Numbered from the stretch's first letter, positions 7,988-17,050 are shown. The stretch is 64,000 bases of DNA from Arthrobacter sp. M4 (GCF_020251205.1 NZ_JAIWYX010000005.1:286991-350990), one strand, 5' to 3'. The notes: generated from the letters alone by a model not told the origin. Numbers and translations are program-made.

Positions 7988-8776
7988 CTAAGTCGACGGG
8001 TTCATCCGCCGCTGCACGCGTTGGGCAACGGCTATCAGGCGAGCCGGCAGCTCCGCCTGCTTTTCTTCCTTTTCCATGCGATGGCGGGGGCCCACCACGG
8101 CCACGGCTCCTACGAGCGTTCCCACCGAGTCCCTCACCGGGGCGGCAAAGGCGATGATGCCTTCCTCGAGTTCCTCGATGGTGCTGGCCCAGCCGCGCTC
8201 CCGAACGGCCTTGAGTTCTCGAGCCAAATCCTCATGATCCGTGATTGTCTCCGAGGTGAGGGCTTCCAGCTCGTCTCCCAACACCGCTTCCACTTGTTCC
8301 GGCGCGAGCTCGGCGAGCAGCAGCTTTCCGGTGGCTGATGCGTGATGAGGCCATCGCATACCGTACATCTCAGACATCTTCATTCCCAGTCCTTTCGGCG
8401 ACGCCTGGAGCACCAGGTCCAGTTCGTACAAGCCGTGCCTAAGGCTGAAGGTGACTGTTTCCCTGGCTTCGTCCGCAAATTCTTCAAGGATGTCCTTGAT
8501 TCGCGGAACTAAACCCGAAGCGGGATCGACAGATTGGGCGATTCGTGCGAGGTCCCACCCGAGGGAGTACAGCGTGTCCTGCCGGTCCACGATCCCTTCC
8601 TCCTCCAGCGTCACCAGGAGGCGGAATGTGGTGGCGCGTGCCAACTCGATCTTTTTGGCAACATCCGTGACTGTCATCGGCGCTTCTGACGCCGCCAGTG
8701 CACGCAGTATCCGGATTGCCCGTGTGACAGAGCGGTTGGCGTACGCCGGCTGGGCTGGTTCCTGACTGGTGGTCAT
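7988..8776 (-). CDS. IclR-family transcriptional regulator
   Basis: 262-residue regulator with N-terminal winged HTH (RAIRILRALAASEAPMTVTD onward, about residues 18-70) and the IclR effector domain, including the conserved ATGKLLLAEL stretch (about 148-157). It is transcribed away from the monooxygenase gene cluster that begins at 9073, and a palindrome lies in the shared spacer; by position it is the probable regulator of that cluster. The effector is unknown. Confidence 0.8.
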   Translation of the reverse strand: MTTSQEPAQPAYANRSVTRAIRILRALAASEAPMTVTDVAKKIELARATTFRLLVTLEEEGIVDRQDTLYSLGWDLARIAQSVDPASGLVPRIKDILEEFADEARETVTFSLRHGLYELDLVLQASPKGLGMKMSEMYGMRWPHHASATGKLLLAELAPEQVEAVLGDELEALTSETITDHEDLARELKAVRERGWASTIEELEEGIIAFAAPVRDSVGTLVGAVAVVGPRHRMEKEEKQAELPARLIAVAQRVQRRMNPST

Positions 8777-9039
8777 CGTCGGTCAAGGCCTTTCGGGAAG
8801 GGGTATACCCAACCCTAATGGCCCCAGCGGAGGCTAGGTGAAAACCTTGCCCACGTCGTTTTCAGGACCGTCCAGTTGATGGATCGTCCTGGGCGTTTGA
8901 TCCGACATCGGGCTCCCATCGGGTCATTATCCGATGCCCAGGCATGTTTCCGTCCCGTTAACATTCTGAACTCCGCGTTCAAAACTCTTGACGCTGTGAT
9001 CGAGACCACCCTACGATTTTGATCATTCAATAACCAAGT

Positions 9040-9056
9040 TGTTCATTCAGTGAACA
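9040..9056 (+). promoter_or_regulatory. Inverted repeat in IclR/monooxygenase spacer
   Basis: TGTTCA and TGAACA arms separated by five bases (TTCAG), located 17 bases before the TTG start of the monooxygenase. A partial copy of the left part (ATCATTCAAT) lies 20 bases upstream. IclR proteins bind such short inverted repeats at divergent promoters, so this is a candidate operator for the 7988-8776 regulator. Confidence 0.5.
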
Positions 9057-9072
9057 GATGGAGGCTAGTTCT

Positions 9073-10470
9073 TTGAATCAGATGCGTCTTTTTGCTTTCG
9101 ACTTCAACGGTCCCGCTCATCTCTCCGCGGGCCTGTGGAGGCATCCGGACGACCGCGGGAACGAGTACAAGTCGGTGCAGTACTGGATGGAGTACGCCCG
9201 GATGCTGGAGGACGCGGGCTTCGACGGGATCTTTTTCGCCGACAACAACGGCTACCACGACAAATATCAGGGCAAGGTCGACGGCGCCCTGCGCGATGCC
9301 GCCCAAATCCCCGCCAATGATCCTGCTTTCCTGATTCCTGCCATGGCCGCAGCAACCCGTCACCTGGGATTCGGTGTGACCTCTTCAACCGCCTACGACC
9401 ACCCGTACACCTTGGCCAGGAAGTTCTCCACCCTCGATCACCTCACCGGCGGGCGGGTCGGTTGGAATGTCGTCACCTCCTACTCCGATAGCGCAGCCCG
9501 CAACCTGGGAACCGGGACCCAAACCGCCCATGACGATCGATATGAGATCGCCGAAGAGTTCATCGACGTGGCGCTGAAGCTATGGGAAGGCTCCTGGGAC
9601 GACTACGCCGTCGAGCGGGACAAGGCGACCGGAACGTATGTGGACCCGAGCCGAGTGCACCAGATCGGCCATGAGGGCAAGCACTTCACCGTGCCCGGGA
9701 TATTCATCTGCGAACCGTCGCCCCAGCGCACCCCCGTGATCTTCCAAGCGGGCGGATCGCCCCGCGGCGTAGCACTTGCGGCGAAAACCGCTGAGGCCGT
9801 CTTCATGAACGCCGCCACCAAGGCCGGTCTGAAGAAGCAGATCGACGCGCTTCGTGCCAAGGCTGTTGAGGTCGGCCGCGACTCATCGCATATCGCCGTT
9901 CTCCAGATGATCACGGTCATCAGCGCCCCCACCGACGAGGAGGCGCAGGCCAAGTACCGCGAATACCTGGAGTACGTTGACTACGAAGGCGCCATGGCCC
10001 GATACAGCGGCTGGACGGGGCTCGACATGGCCCAGTTCGATCCGGACGAGCCCTTTGAGAACGTCCAAACCAACGCGGGTCAGACGATGGTGGACTTCTT
10101 CACGAAGATTGACCCGGACAAGCGCTGGACGCCCCGAGACATCGCCGAGTACAACGGCATCGGCGGCACTTCCCCGGTGATTGTTGGCGGCCCCAAGACC
10201 GTTGCGGATGAGCTGATCTCCTGGATCGACGAGACCGGCGCGGACGGCTTCAATATCTCGCACGCGGTCAAGTTCCGGGACATCCAGGACTTCGTTCGCT
10301 ACGTAGTTCCCGAGCTGCAGGCCCGTGGTGCCATGCGCACCGCTTACGACGGCGACACCCTGCGGGAGAACCTCTTTGGCCCAGGCCAGGCGCGGCTCGC
10401 CGAAGACCACCCCGGGCTCGCCTACCGCAGCGCATTATCCGCCAAAGGCTCATTGAGCACCACGCCTTAA
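9073..10470 (+). CDS. FMN-dependent monooxygenase, NtaA/SnaA/DszA family
   Basis: 465-residue luciferase-like flavin monooxygenase. The family pattern is clear: EYARMLEDAGFDGIFFADN near the N-terminus, LDHLTGGRVGWNVVTSYSDSAARNLG about residues 120-140, and SPQRTPVIFQAGGSPRGVALAAKTAEAVF about 220-250. These two-component enzymes take reduced FMN from a partner reductase, here encoded next. TTG at 9073 is chosen because GGAGG (9060-9064) lies eight bases upstream; the ATG at 9058 would overlap that site. Known relatives oxidise nitrilotriacetate, EDTA, dimethyl sulfide and sulfones; the substrate here is not readable from sequence. Confidence 0.85.
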   Translation: MNQMRLFAFDFNGPAHLSAGLWRHPDDRGNEYKSVQYWMEYARMLEDAGFDGIFFADNNGYHDKYQGKVDGALRDAAQIPANDPAFLIPAMAAATRHLGFGVTSSTAYDHPYTLARKFSTLDHLTGGRVGWNVVTSYSDSAARNLGTGTQTAHDDRYEIAEEFIDVALKLWEGSWDDYAVERDKATGTYVDPSRVHQIGHEGKHFTVPGIFICEPSPQRTPVIFQAGGSPRGVALAAKTAEAVFMNAATKAGLKKQIDALRAKAVEVGRDSSHIAVLQMITVISAPTDEEAQAKYREYLEYVDYEGAMARYSGWTGLDMAQFDPDEPFENVQTNAGQTMVDFFTKIDPDKRWTPRDIAEYNGIGGTSPVIVGGPKTVADELISWIDETGADGFNISHAVKFRDIQDFVRYVVPELQARGAMRTAYDGDTLRENLFGPGQARLAEDHPGLAYRSALSAKGSLSTTP

Positions 10471-10493
10471 CAGGCCTTCCAAGGACAACACCC

Positions 10494-11063
10494 ATGAACA
10501 CCGATGTCACGGCTCCGGCAGGAGCCATCACCGCCACCGAGTACCGGCAGGTCCTCGGGCTTCTCCCCACCGGGGTCGTGGCGATTACTGGCTTCACAGA
10601 CGAGGGCAACCCTATGGGCTTCGTCGTGGGGACCTTCCAGTCCCTATCCCTCGAACCACCCCTGATCACCTTCTGCGTGGACAAGTCGTCCAGCACTTGG
10701 CCAACCCTACGCAACCTCGGGCGGTTCACCGCCAACATCCTCTCCACCGAACAGCTCCCTGTTTGTCGGGCCCTCTCCCGCAAGGGCGACGACAAGTTCG
10801 CCGGCATTGAGTACGAGGCAAGCCCTATCGGCACTCCCCGCATCCTGGGCTCCACCGCCTGGATCGACTGCCGGGTGGTCTCCGAAGTCGTAGCTGGCGA
10901 CCACTACATGATCGTCGGATCAGTCACCGCAATGGAGGCCGGTGAAGGGGAAGCCCTCATGTTCCGCGGGGGCAAGTTCGGAGAATACCTCCTCTGGCCG
11001 AGCCCCGAAACGACGCCGGCAACGACGCCGGCACCCGAAAAGAAGAAAGCAGAAGAACGATGA
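10494..11063 (+). CDS. Flavin reductase-like FMN-binding protein
   Basis: 189-residue split-barrel reductase of the NtaB/HpaC type: LLPTGVVAITGFTDEGNPMG (about residues 19-38), the GTFQSLSLEPPLITFCVDKSS block and NILSTEQ are characteristic. It supplies FMNH2 to the monooxygenase encoded 23 bases upstream. The C-terminus carries a Thr/Pro-rich then Lys/Glu-rich tail not found in the core family. The stop overlaps the next gene by four bases (ATGA). Confidence 0.85.
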   Translation: MNTDVTAPAGAITATEYRQVLGLLPTGVVAITGFTDEGNPMGFVVGTFQSLSLEPPLITFCVDKSSSTWPTLRNLGRFTANILSTEQLPVCRALSRKGDDKFAGIEYEASPIGTPRILGSTAWIDCRVVSEVVAGDHYMIVGSVTAMEAGEGEALMFRGGKFGEYLLWPSPETTPATTPAPEKKKAEER

Positions 11064-11485
11064 CCATGCTGAAGCGCATCACCGAGGCTTGGGCCCGGGC
11101 CTGGGGCGAAGGAGACACGGCGGCCTTCGAACAGATCCTCGCCAAGGACTACCGCCGCCACTCCAAGACCGGGGAGGAAGGGCTCGCCGAGGTCATTCGC
11201 CAGATCGAAGAGTCCCATGCCGCATTTTCCGATTTTCATGTGGACGTGCTGCAGGCCGTCGAAGGTTCTGAGCTCATCGCCATCCATTGGCAGAGCGCAG
11301 GTATCCACACCGGAACATACATGGGCGTACCGCCGACCCACCGTGCCGTGACGGTGAACGGTGCATCGTTCCTGAGCCACAAGGACGGACTCATCACCGA
11401 GGAATCAGTGGTCTGGGATCCCCGGGAGCTTCTTTCGTCCATGAATATCTGGCATCTGGGTGACCAGGTGGGGAGGAACGCGTGA
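11060..11485 (+). CDS. SnoaL-like (NTF2-fold) protein
   Basis: 141-residue protein with the SnoaL/ester-cyclase layout: N-terminal helix RITEAWARAWGEGD, DYRRHSK, the segment AAFSDFHVDVLQAVEGSELIAIHW and GTYMGVPPTHRAVTVNGASF. The fold makes small hydrolases, cyclases or isomerases; the reaction is unknown. Overlaps at both ends with its neighbours (ATGA with the reductase, GTGA with the ABC gene) place it firmly in the operon, so it probably acts on the monooxygenase product or substrate. Confidence 0.75.
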   Translation: MTMLKRITEAWARAWGEGDTAAFEQILAKDYRRHSKTGEEGLAEVIRQIEESHAAFSDFHVDVLQAVEGSELIAIHWQSAGIHTGTYMGVPPTHRAVTVNGASFLSHKDGLITEESVVWDPRELLSSMNIWHLGDQVGRNA

Positions 11486-12579
11486 ACACAGTGGAGCTTG
11501 GAACACAGGCGACGGACCGTGCCGTGAATGCGAATGACGCCGACGTCCCTTTCATCCGCGTGAGGAACCTGACCAAGGTTTTCCTGGCGCGCAAGTCCAA
11601 GCGCATGCGCTTGTTCCCCGGAAGGCAGGCGGCGAAGGGATTCACCGCCGTCAATGATGTGTCCTTCGAGGTGCAGCGGGGTCAGATCTTCGTCATCATG
11701 GGCCTATCCGGTTCGGGGAAGTCGACCATCATCCGCATGGTCAACCGGCTCATCGACGCCAGCGACGGAGCCATTTCGGTGGGTGGCAAGGATGTCTGTT
11801 CACTGGGGCCCACCGAGTTGCGTGCCTACCGGAACCAGACCATCAACATGGTCTTCCAGCATTTCGGGCTTTTCCCGCACAAGTCGTTGATCGACAATGT
11901 GGCGTTCGGGCTGAAGGTCCGCGGCGTGGACAAGGGCATCAGGGAGGCCAAAGCTGCCGAGGCCCTGCGGCTCGTAGGGCTGGGGGACCGGATCCATGCG
12001 ATGCCGGACCAGCTTAGCGGCGGCATGAAGCAGCGCGTCGGGCTGGCCCGGGCGCTGGCCACCGACGCCGAAATCCTGCTGATGGACGAACCCTTCAGTG
12101 CCCTGGACCCGCTTATCCGCAAGGAAATGCAGGAGCTGCTGATCAAGCTCCAGCGCAACTTCAAGAAGACCATCATCTTCGTGACCCACGACCTGAATGA
12201 GGCCATGTACCTCGGGGACCGGATCATGGTGATGAAACAGGGCAAGGACATCCAGAACGGCACCGCCCTGGACCTGCTTGAGGCCCCTGCGGATCCGTAC
12301 ATCGAGGAATTCGTCGCCGAGGTGGACCGCAGCCGGGTCCTCACCGCGGGGTTGATCGCCCGCCACAGGCATGTCGGGCAACCAGACGGCCCTGTCCGTC
12401 CGAGCGACGGTGCCGAGCGGGTCTCCGAGGGCACCGTCCTGCATGAATTGCTACCGGTCTTCGCAGCGGGCGCGGAACGCATCGGCGTCGTCGATCAACA
12501 GGGGGAATCCATCGGAATCGTCACCGCAGAGGACGTCTTTGCGGCACTCTCACCCAAGGGGTTCAGCAATGCGTCTTAA
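11482..12579 (+). CDS. ABC transporter ATPase, glycine betaine/proline type
   Basis: ProV/OpuAA-like ATPase of 365 residues: Walker A GLSGSGKST (about 73-81), signature LSGGMKQRVG (about 178), Walker B ILLMDEPFSALDP (about 198-210) and a C-terminal extension in which the CBS region is short (about residues 275-365). IRVRNLTKVFL and the MVFQHFGLFPHKS motif are typical of quaternary-amine importers. The GTG overlaps the preceding stop and the permease start lies within its 3' end. Together with the next two genes it forms a complete importer, presumably for the substrate of the monooxygenase or a betaine-like compound. Confidence 0.87.
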   Translation: MNTVELGTQATDRAVNANDADVPFIRVRNLTKVFLARKSKRMRLFPGRQAAKGFTAVNDVSFEVQRGQIFVIMGLSGSGKSTIIRMVNRLIDASDGAISVGGKDVCSLGPTELRAYRNQTINMVFQHFGLFPHKSLIDNVAFGLKVRGVDKGIREAKAAEALRLVGLGDRIHAMPDQLSGGMKQRVGLARALATDAEILLMDEPFSALDPLIRKEMQELLIKLQRNFKKTIIFVTHDLNEAMYLGDRIMVMKQGKDIQNGTALDLLEAPADPYIEEFVAEVDRSRVLTAGLIARHRHVGQPDGPVRPSDGAERVSEGTVLHELLPVFAAGAERIGVVDQQGESIGIVTAEDVFAALSPKGFSNAS

Positions 12580-13465
12580 TATCGGCGACTGGTTCGCGTC
12601 CATGATCAACTGGATGCTGGCCAACTTCGGAGGATTCTTCGACGCAGTCTCCTGGCTGGTCAACCTCCTTGTAGGGGAAGTGGCCAACGTCTTGATCGGC
12701 CTGCACCCGTTCCTGGTCATCGCGGTCCTCGCCGCAGCCGCCGCAGCCCTGACGCGCAGCCTTGGCCTGACCGTGTTTTCGGTGCTGGCGTTCCTGCTCA
12801 TTGTTTCAATGGGGCTGTGGCCCGAGGCCATGTCCACCCTGGCCGTCGTGCTCGTCTCGGTGGTGTTCTCCCTGGCCATCGGCATCCCTATGGGGATCTG
12901 GGCCGCCCTGAACAACACCGTCAGCAAGATCGTCCGCCCGGTCCTGGACCTCATGCAGGCCATGCCTGTATTCGTGTACCTGATCCCGGCCGTGTTCTTC
13001 TTCGGCGTCGGCATGGTTCCCGGGATCGCGGCCACGATCGTGTTCGCCATCCCGCCCGCGGTGCGCCTGACCGAACTGGGTATCCGCAAACTCGACCTCG
13101 AGTTGCTCGAAGCCGCGACGGCGTTCGGTGCCAAGAGGAGCCTGATCCTCAAGGATGTCCAGCTGCCGCTGGCGTTCCCCTCGATCATGGCCGGCGTCAA
13201 CCAGGTGATCATGCTTGCCCTGTCCATGGTGGTGGTCGCAGGACTCGTCGGGGCCGGCGGACTGGGTGGCGTCGTCGTCCAAGGCGTTGCCCAGCTCGAT
13301 ACCGCCCGCGGCTTCGAAGGCGGAGTCGCCGTCGTAATCCTTGCCGTCTACCTGGACCGTGTCACCAGCGGTGCCCAATCCCTCGGGGACGTCCTCCGCA
13401 GGAGGCGCACCCGCAAAGAACAACGCGCCGCGGCCGCAAGCGATCCAGCCGCAGCCGTCAGCTAA
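12569..13465 (+). CDS. ABC transporter permease, ProW/OpuAB type
   Basis: 298-residue inner-membrane permease with about seven hydrophobic segments and the BPD_transp_1 EAA loop (LLEAATAFGAKRSLILKDVQLPLAFPSIMAGV, about residues 178-208). IGIPMGIWAA and MQAMPVFVYLIPAVFFFGVG are hallmarks of betaine/choline permeases. The ATG at 12569 lies inside the ATPase gene (11-base overlap) and was chosen because the protein then begins MRLNIGDW ahead of the first helices; the longer in-frame extension is a shadow of the ATPase gene. Confidence 0.87.
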   Translation: MRLNIGDWFASMINWMLANFGGFFDAVSWLVNLLVGEVANVLIGLHPFLVIAVLAAAAAALTRSLGLTVFSVLAFLLIVSMGLWPEAMSTLAVVLVSVVFSLAIGIPMGIWAALNNTVSKIVRPVLDLMQAMPVFVYLIPAVFFFGVGMVPGIAATIVFAIPPAVRLTELGIRKLDLELLEAATAFGAKRSLILKDVQLPLAFPSIMAGVNQVIMLALSMVVVAGLVGAGGLGGVVVQGVAQLDTARGFEGGVAVVILAVYLDRVTSGAQSLGDVLRRRRTRKEQRAAAASDPAAAVS

Positions 13466-13507
13466 TCCCAACCCCCAACCCCAACCCCAACGTATTGGAG
13501 ATCCGCT

Positions 13508-14395
13508 TTGAAAAAGAAGATCGGGGCCTTTCTGGCCTCCGCCGTCCTCACCGTGTCCCTGGCAGCCTGCTCCGGAGTCACCACCGCCGCACCCAATTCC
13601 CAGGCAAGCAACAAGACCATTACCGTTGCCACAGTGGCCGGCTACGACGACGTAGTTGCCGTCAATGGCCTATGGCAGCAACTTCTCAGTGAGCACGGAT
13701 ACACGCTCCAGACCAAGCAGGTGGACTTGGCGGCTGGCTTCTCCGGCGTCGCCCGTGGCGACCTGGACGGCTACCTTGACGCGTGGCTGCCCAGCACGCA
13801 CGGCACATACGTGGACAAGTACAAGGACCAGCTCCAAATTCTTGACAAGCCCTTCTTCACCAACAACCGCCTTGTCCTGGTCGCGCCGAAGTCGGTCCCC
13901 GAGAACACTATCTCGGAGGTCGTTCAGAACGCTGCAAAGTACGATTCCAAGATCGTCGGCATCGAGGCCGGATCGGGCGAGATGAAGCTCCTCCCCGACG
14001 TGCTGAAGAAGTACGAAGCGACGGACAAGCTGAACATTGTCGCGGGCAGCACCCCTGCAACACTGGGAGCCCTCAAGGACGCCACCGCCAAGAACAAGCC
14101 GCTCGTGGCCACACTGTGGCAACCGCACTGGGCCTTCTCCGAACTGCCAATCAAGGCCCTCGAGGACGACATGGGCGCTTGGCCCAAGCCGGACGGCTCG
14201 TTCGTGGTGCTCTCCAAGAAATACGCGGAGAAGAACCCTGAAGTCGTCAAGTGGATGACCAACGCCAAGCTGACCGACGAGCAGTTCGCAAGCCTGATGC
14301 TTGCAGTCAGCAAGGTCAAGGACCCCGTCGAAGGCGTCAAGAACTGGCTTCAGGCACCTGAAAACCGGAAGGCGACCGACAGCTGGTTCAGCTGA
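13508..14395 (+). CDS. Glycine betaine/quaternary-amine binding lipoprotein
   Basis: ProX/OpuAC-type substrate-binding lipoprotein (295 residues). Signal peptide MKKKIGAFLASAVLTVSLAAC ends in the lipobox LAAC at Cys21. The body carries ITVATVAGYDDVVAVNGLWQ, DGYLDAWLPSTHGTYV and LVATLWQPHWAF; the Trp residues in the latter two are the type that form the aromatic cage for quaternary ammonium groups in this family. TTG start at 13508 with GGAG seven bases upstream. Completes the ABC importer. The ligand could be betaine, carnitine-like or sulfonium compounds. Confidence 0.87.
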   Translation: MKKKIGAFLASAVLTVSLAACSGVTTAAPNSQASNKTITVATVAGYDDVVAVNGLWQQLLSEHGYTLQTKQVDLAAGFSGVARGDLDGYLDAWLPSTHGTYVDKYKDQLQILDKPFFTNNRLVLVAPKSVPENTISEVVQNAAKYDSKIVGIEAGSGEMKLLPDVLKKYEATDKLNIVAGSTPATLGALKDATAKNKPLVATLWQPHWAFSELPIKALEDDMGAWPKPDGSFVVLSKKYAEKNPEVVKWMTNAKLTDEQFASLMLAVSKVKDPVEGVKNWLQAPENRKATDSWFS

Positions 14396-14439
14396 CGAGT
14401 TTTACGCCCCATCCCAGTCAACAGCAGATAGGAAAACTG

Positions 14440-15339
14440 ATGTCCCCACAACTCAGCGGCGTGCTCACCGCTTTGGCCACACCGTTCACCCCCGACGGCG
14501 GGATCGACGTCGCGGCGCTACCGTACCTAGTGGACCGTTCCATTGACGGCGGAGTCAACGGGGTGGTTGCCTGCGGTTCCACAGGTGAGTTCGCGACGTT
14601 GAGCGCCGACGAGCGCCGCCTGGTGGTTGAGACGGTGGTGGAGCACACTGCCGGCCGGGTGCCGGTAGTGGCGCAAACCGGTGCAACCAGCACCCGGGAG
14701 GCTATCAGCTTGTCCCGCCATGCGCAGCAATGCGGTGCCGACGTGCTTATGGTCGTGGCTCCCTATTACGACCCGCTCTCCCTGTCCGAAGCCAAAGCGT
14801 ATTTCCGCTCCGTGGCCGAGTCCGTGGACGTACCGGTAATGCTCTACAACATGCCCCCGCAGACAGGGATCAACCTCGATGCGGACACGGTGGGGACGCT
14901 GGCCCGCGAAGTGGAGAACATCCGCTACGTCAAGGACTCCAGCGGCGACATGGGGCAGGCTACCCAGTTGATCCACCTGCACGGCGAGCACATCTCGACC
15001 ATCGTTGGGTGGGACAGCCTGATCTTGGCGGCCCTGACCGAGGGCGCCGCTGCCGTCATGGCTGGCACGGCGAACATAGTGCCGCGGGAGATCGTGGCCG
15101 TCCAGCGGGCCGTCGCAGCCGGTGATTATGCCGCGGCCAAGTCCGAGTGGGCCCGCATCTATCCGCTGATCGACGCCATTCTTACCTCGCCGTACGTGCC
15201 GGCGGTCAAGGCCGCCCTCAACCTGCTCGGCCACCCGATTGGCTCACCCCGCCGTCCCACTGAGGACCTGGCACCGGCGTCCGTGGCGCGTATCCAGAAT
15301 CTCGTTGCCGAGCTGCAGCTCGAGGCAGCGTACGCCTAA
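14440..15339 (+). CDS. Dihydrodipicolinate synthase/N-acetylneuraminate lyase family enzyme
   Basis: 299-residue (beta/alpha)8 class I aldolase. Seen: GSTGE (46-50, pyruvate carboxyl site), YNMPPQTG with Tyr136, and YVKDSSGD with the Schiff-base Lys165. As it lies in a catabolic cluster before an aldehyde dehydrogenase, it is more likely a catabolic lyase/aldolase acting on a pyruvate-derived compound than the lysine-biosynthesis enzyme DapA. The true substrate is unknown. GATAGGAAAACTG precedes the ATG. Confidence 0.78.
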   Translation: MSPQLSGVLTALATPFTPDGGIDVAALPYLVDRSIDGGVNGVVACGSTGEFATLSADERRLVVETVVEHTAGRVPVVAQTGATSTREAISLSRHAQQCGADVLMVVAPYYDPLSLSEAKAYFRSVAESVDVPVMLYNMPPQTGINLDADTVGTLAREVENIRYVKDSSGDMGQATQLIHLHGEHISTIVGWDSLILAALTEGAAAVMAGTANIVPREIVAVQRAVAAGDYAAAKSEWARIYPLIDAILTSPYVPAVKAALNLLGHPIGSPRRPTEDLAPASVARIQNLVAELQLEAAYA

Positions 15340-15366
15340 CCCTTCCAATAACCAACAGGAGTGATA

Positions 15367-16878
15367 ATGACATCTTCAACAGCCACCATTTCCGGCGCAG
15401 TGCGCCGTCCCACCGAGGCGACGCCGCTTCTCGCCGCCGGCGAGCTTCCTCCGACCCAGCACTTCATCGGCGGCCAGTTCAGCGCAGCAACTTCCAGCGA
15501 GACGCAGGCCATCGTGGATCCGTCTACCGAAGAGATCGTGTGCGAGATTCCCCAGGGCACCGCCGAGGATGTCGATGCCGCCGTCCTCGCCGCCCTCGAA
15601 GCCAAGGAAGCGTGGGGACGGACCCTGCCGAAACAGCGGGCGGAGATTCTGCTAGCTATCGCGGACCGGCTCGCCGAGAATGCAGACTTGCTCGCCCGGC
15701 TGGAAGCCCGCAACACCGGCAAACCGCTCATGGTGGCCGAGGACGACATCGCCAACTCCATCGACTCCTTCCGGTTCATGGCAGGGGCGGTCCGTTCCAC
15801 GACCTCCATCGCGGCAGGCGAGTACACCGAGGACCACCTCTCCGTCATCCTGCGCGAACCTCTCGGGGTCATCGGTGTGGTGACTCCGTGGAACTACCCC
15901 CTGCTGATGGCAGCCTGGAAGATCGCCCCGATCCTGGCTGCGGGCAACACGATCGTGCTCAAGCCCTCCGAGCAGACCCCGCTGACCACGCTGAAGTTCG
16001 CGGAGCTGACCGCTGACCTGTTGCCTGCGGGTGTGTTCAACGTCGTCACAGGCCTCGGCCCGGTGGTCGGCGCTCGCCTGGCCGAGCATCCCAAGGTTGA
16101 CATGATCGCCCTCACCGGATCCGTTAACAGCGGACGCGCAGTGGCCCGCGCAGCTTCTGAGACGATCAAGCGCGTGCACCTGGAGTTGGGCGGCAAGGCC
16201 CCGCTGGTGATCTTCGACGACGCCGACCTCGCCGCAGCGGCCGAGTCGCTGCGCGCCGCCGGATACTGGAACTCCGGACAGGAGTGCGGCGCCGGCTGCC
16301 GCGTGCTCGTCCACGAATCCGTAGCCGAGCGGTTCACGGAACTTCTGGTCGAGCAGGTGGGAAGCCTCGTGGTGGGCGAATCCACCGCCGGTGCCGACGT
16401 CGAACTGGGCCCGATGATCTCCAAGGCCCATTACGAGCGCGTCCTGGCGCACCTCGAACGCGCCCAGGCGGACGGCGCCAAGGCCGCTCTTGGCGGCGGT
16501 GCCCTCGAGGGGCCGGGTTACTTTATTGCACCCACCGTGCTGGTAGATGTTCCCAAGGGCGCGGCCTGTACGCAGGAGGAGATCTTCGGCCCAGTGGTCA
16601 CCGTCGAGACATTCTCCACCGAGGAAGAAGCAGTCACCGGGGCCAACGAAGTTCCGTATGGCCTTGCCGCTTCTGTGTGGACCCTCAACGCGCAGCGCAG
16701 CCATGACGTCGCCTCGCGCCTGGATGCAGGCACCGTGTGGGTCAACTCGCATTTGGTGTTGGCCAATGAGATGCCGTGGGCCGGCTTCAAGAGCTCCGGC
16801 TACGGACGCGACCTGTCAGCCTACGCCCTGGATGACTACTCGCGCACCAAGCACGTCATGCACAACAAGGCTCGGTAA
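15367..16878 (+). CDS. NAD(P)-dependent aldehyde dehydrogenase (betaine/amino-aldehyde type)
   Basis: 503-residue ALDH superfamily member: WNYPLLMAAWKIAPILAAGNT (coenzyme-binding loop), catalytic base Glu273 in LELGGKAP and catalytic Cys307 in GQECGAGCR. Highest resemblance by motif is to aminobutyraldehyde/betaine aldehyde dehydrogenases. ATG at 15367 has AGGAG five bases upstream; a GTG six bases earlier overlaps that site. It is the last gene of the 9073-16878 operon and is followed by a strong terminator. It would oxidise an aldehyde released by the monooxygenase or the DapA-like lyase. Confidence 0.85.
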   Translation: MTSSTATISGAVRRPTEATPLLAAGELPPTQHFIGGQFSAATSSETQAIVDPSTEEIVCEIPQGTAEDVDAAVLAALEAKEAWGRTLPKQRAEILLAIADRLAENADLLARLEARNTGKPLMVAEDDIANSIDSFRFMAGAVRSTTSIAAGEYTEDHLSVILREPLGVIGVVTPWNYPLLMAAWKIAPILAAGNTIVLKPSEQTPLTTLKFAELTADLLPAGVFNVVTGLGPVVGARLAEHPKVDMIALTGSVNSGRAVARAASETIKRVHLELGGKAPLVIFDDADLAAAAESLRAAGYWNSGQECGAGCRVLVHESVAERFTELLVEQVGSLVVGESTAGADVELGPMISKAHYERVLAHLERAQADGAKAALGGGALEGPGYFIAPTVLVDVPKGAACTQEEIFGPVVTVETFSTEEEAVTGANEVPYGLAASVWTLNAQRSHDVASRLDAGTVWVNSHLVLANEMPWAGFKSSGYGRDLSAYALDDYSRTKHVMHNKAR

Positions 16879-16897
16879 GCAGCTGAGCTTGGGTGCC

Positions 16898-16943
16898 AAG
16901 CCGCCGGGCGGAGTCTTGAAGCTGAGACTTCGCCCGGCGGCTT
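16898..16943 (+). terminator. Strong hairpin terminator after aldehyde dehydrogenase gene
   Basis: A 19-base stem (16898-16916 with 16925-16943, one G-T pair) and an eight-base loop, 20 bases after the stop codon. It closes the long operon. The tail is not T-rich. Confidence 0.75.
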
Positions 16944-16972
16944 CATGCGCCCAGAACGCTGAACAACGGCTT

Positions 16973-17008
16973 CCTTATTCAGATTTCTTGCCACAAATCT
17001 GAATAAGG
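16973..17008 (-). terminator. AT-rich perfect palindrome downstream of PLDc_N gene
   Basis: CCTTATTCAGATTT and its exact inverted copy AAATCTGAATAAGG are separated by eight bases. The stem is 14 bp and AT-rich, unlike the surrounding DNA. It is 43 bases past the stop of the minus-strand gene at 17051 and could be that gene's terminator, or a protein-binding site. Confidence 0.5.
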
Positions 17009-17050
17009 ACCTCGCGAGCTCTCCGTCGAAGTCGTCACAGTACCGAGCGC

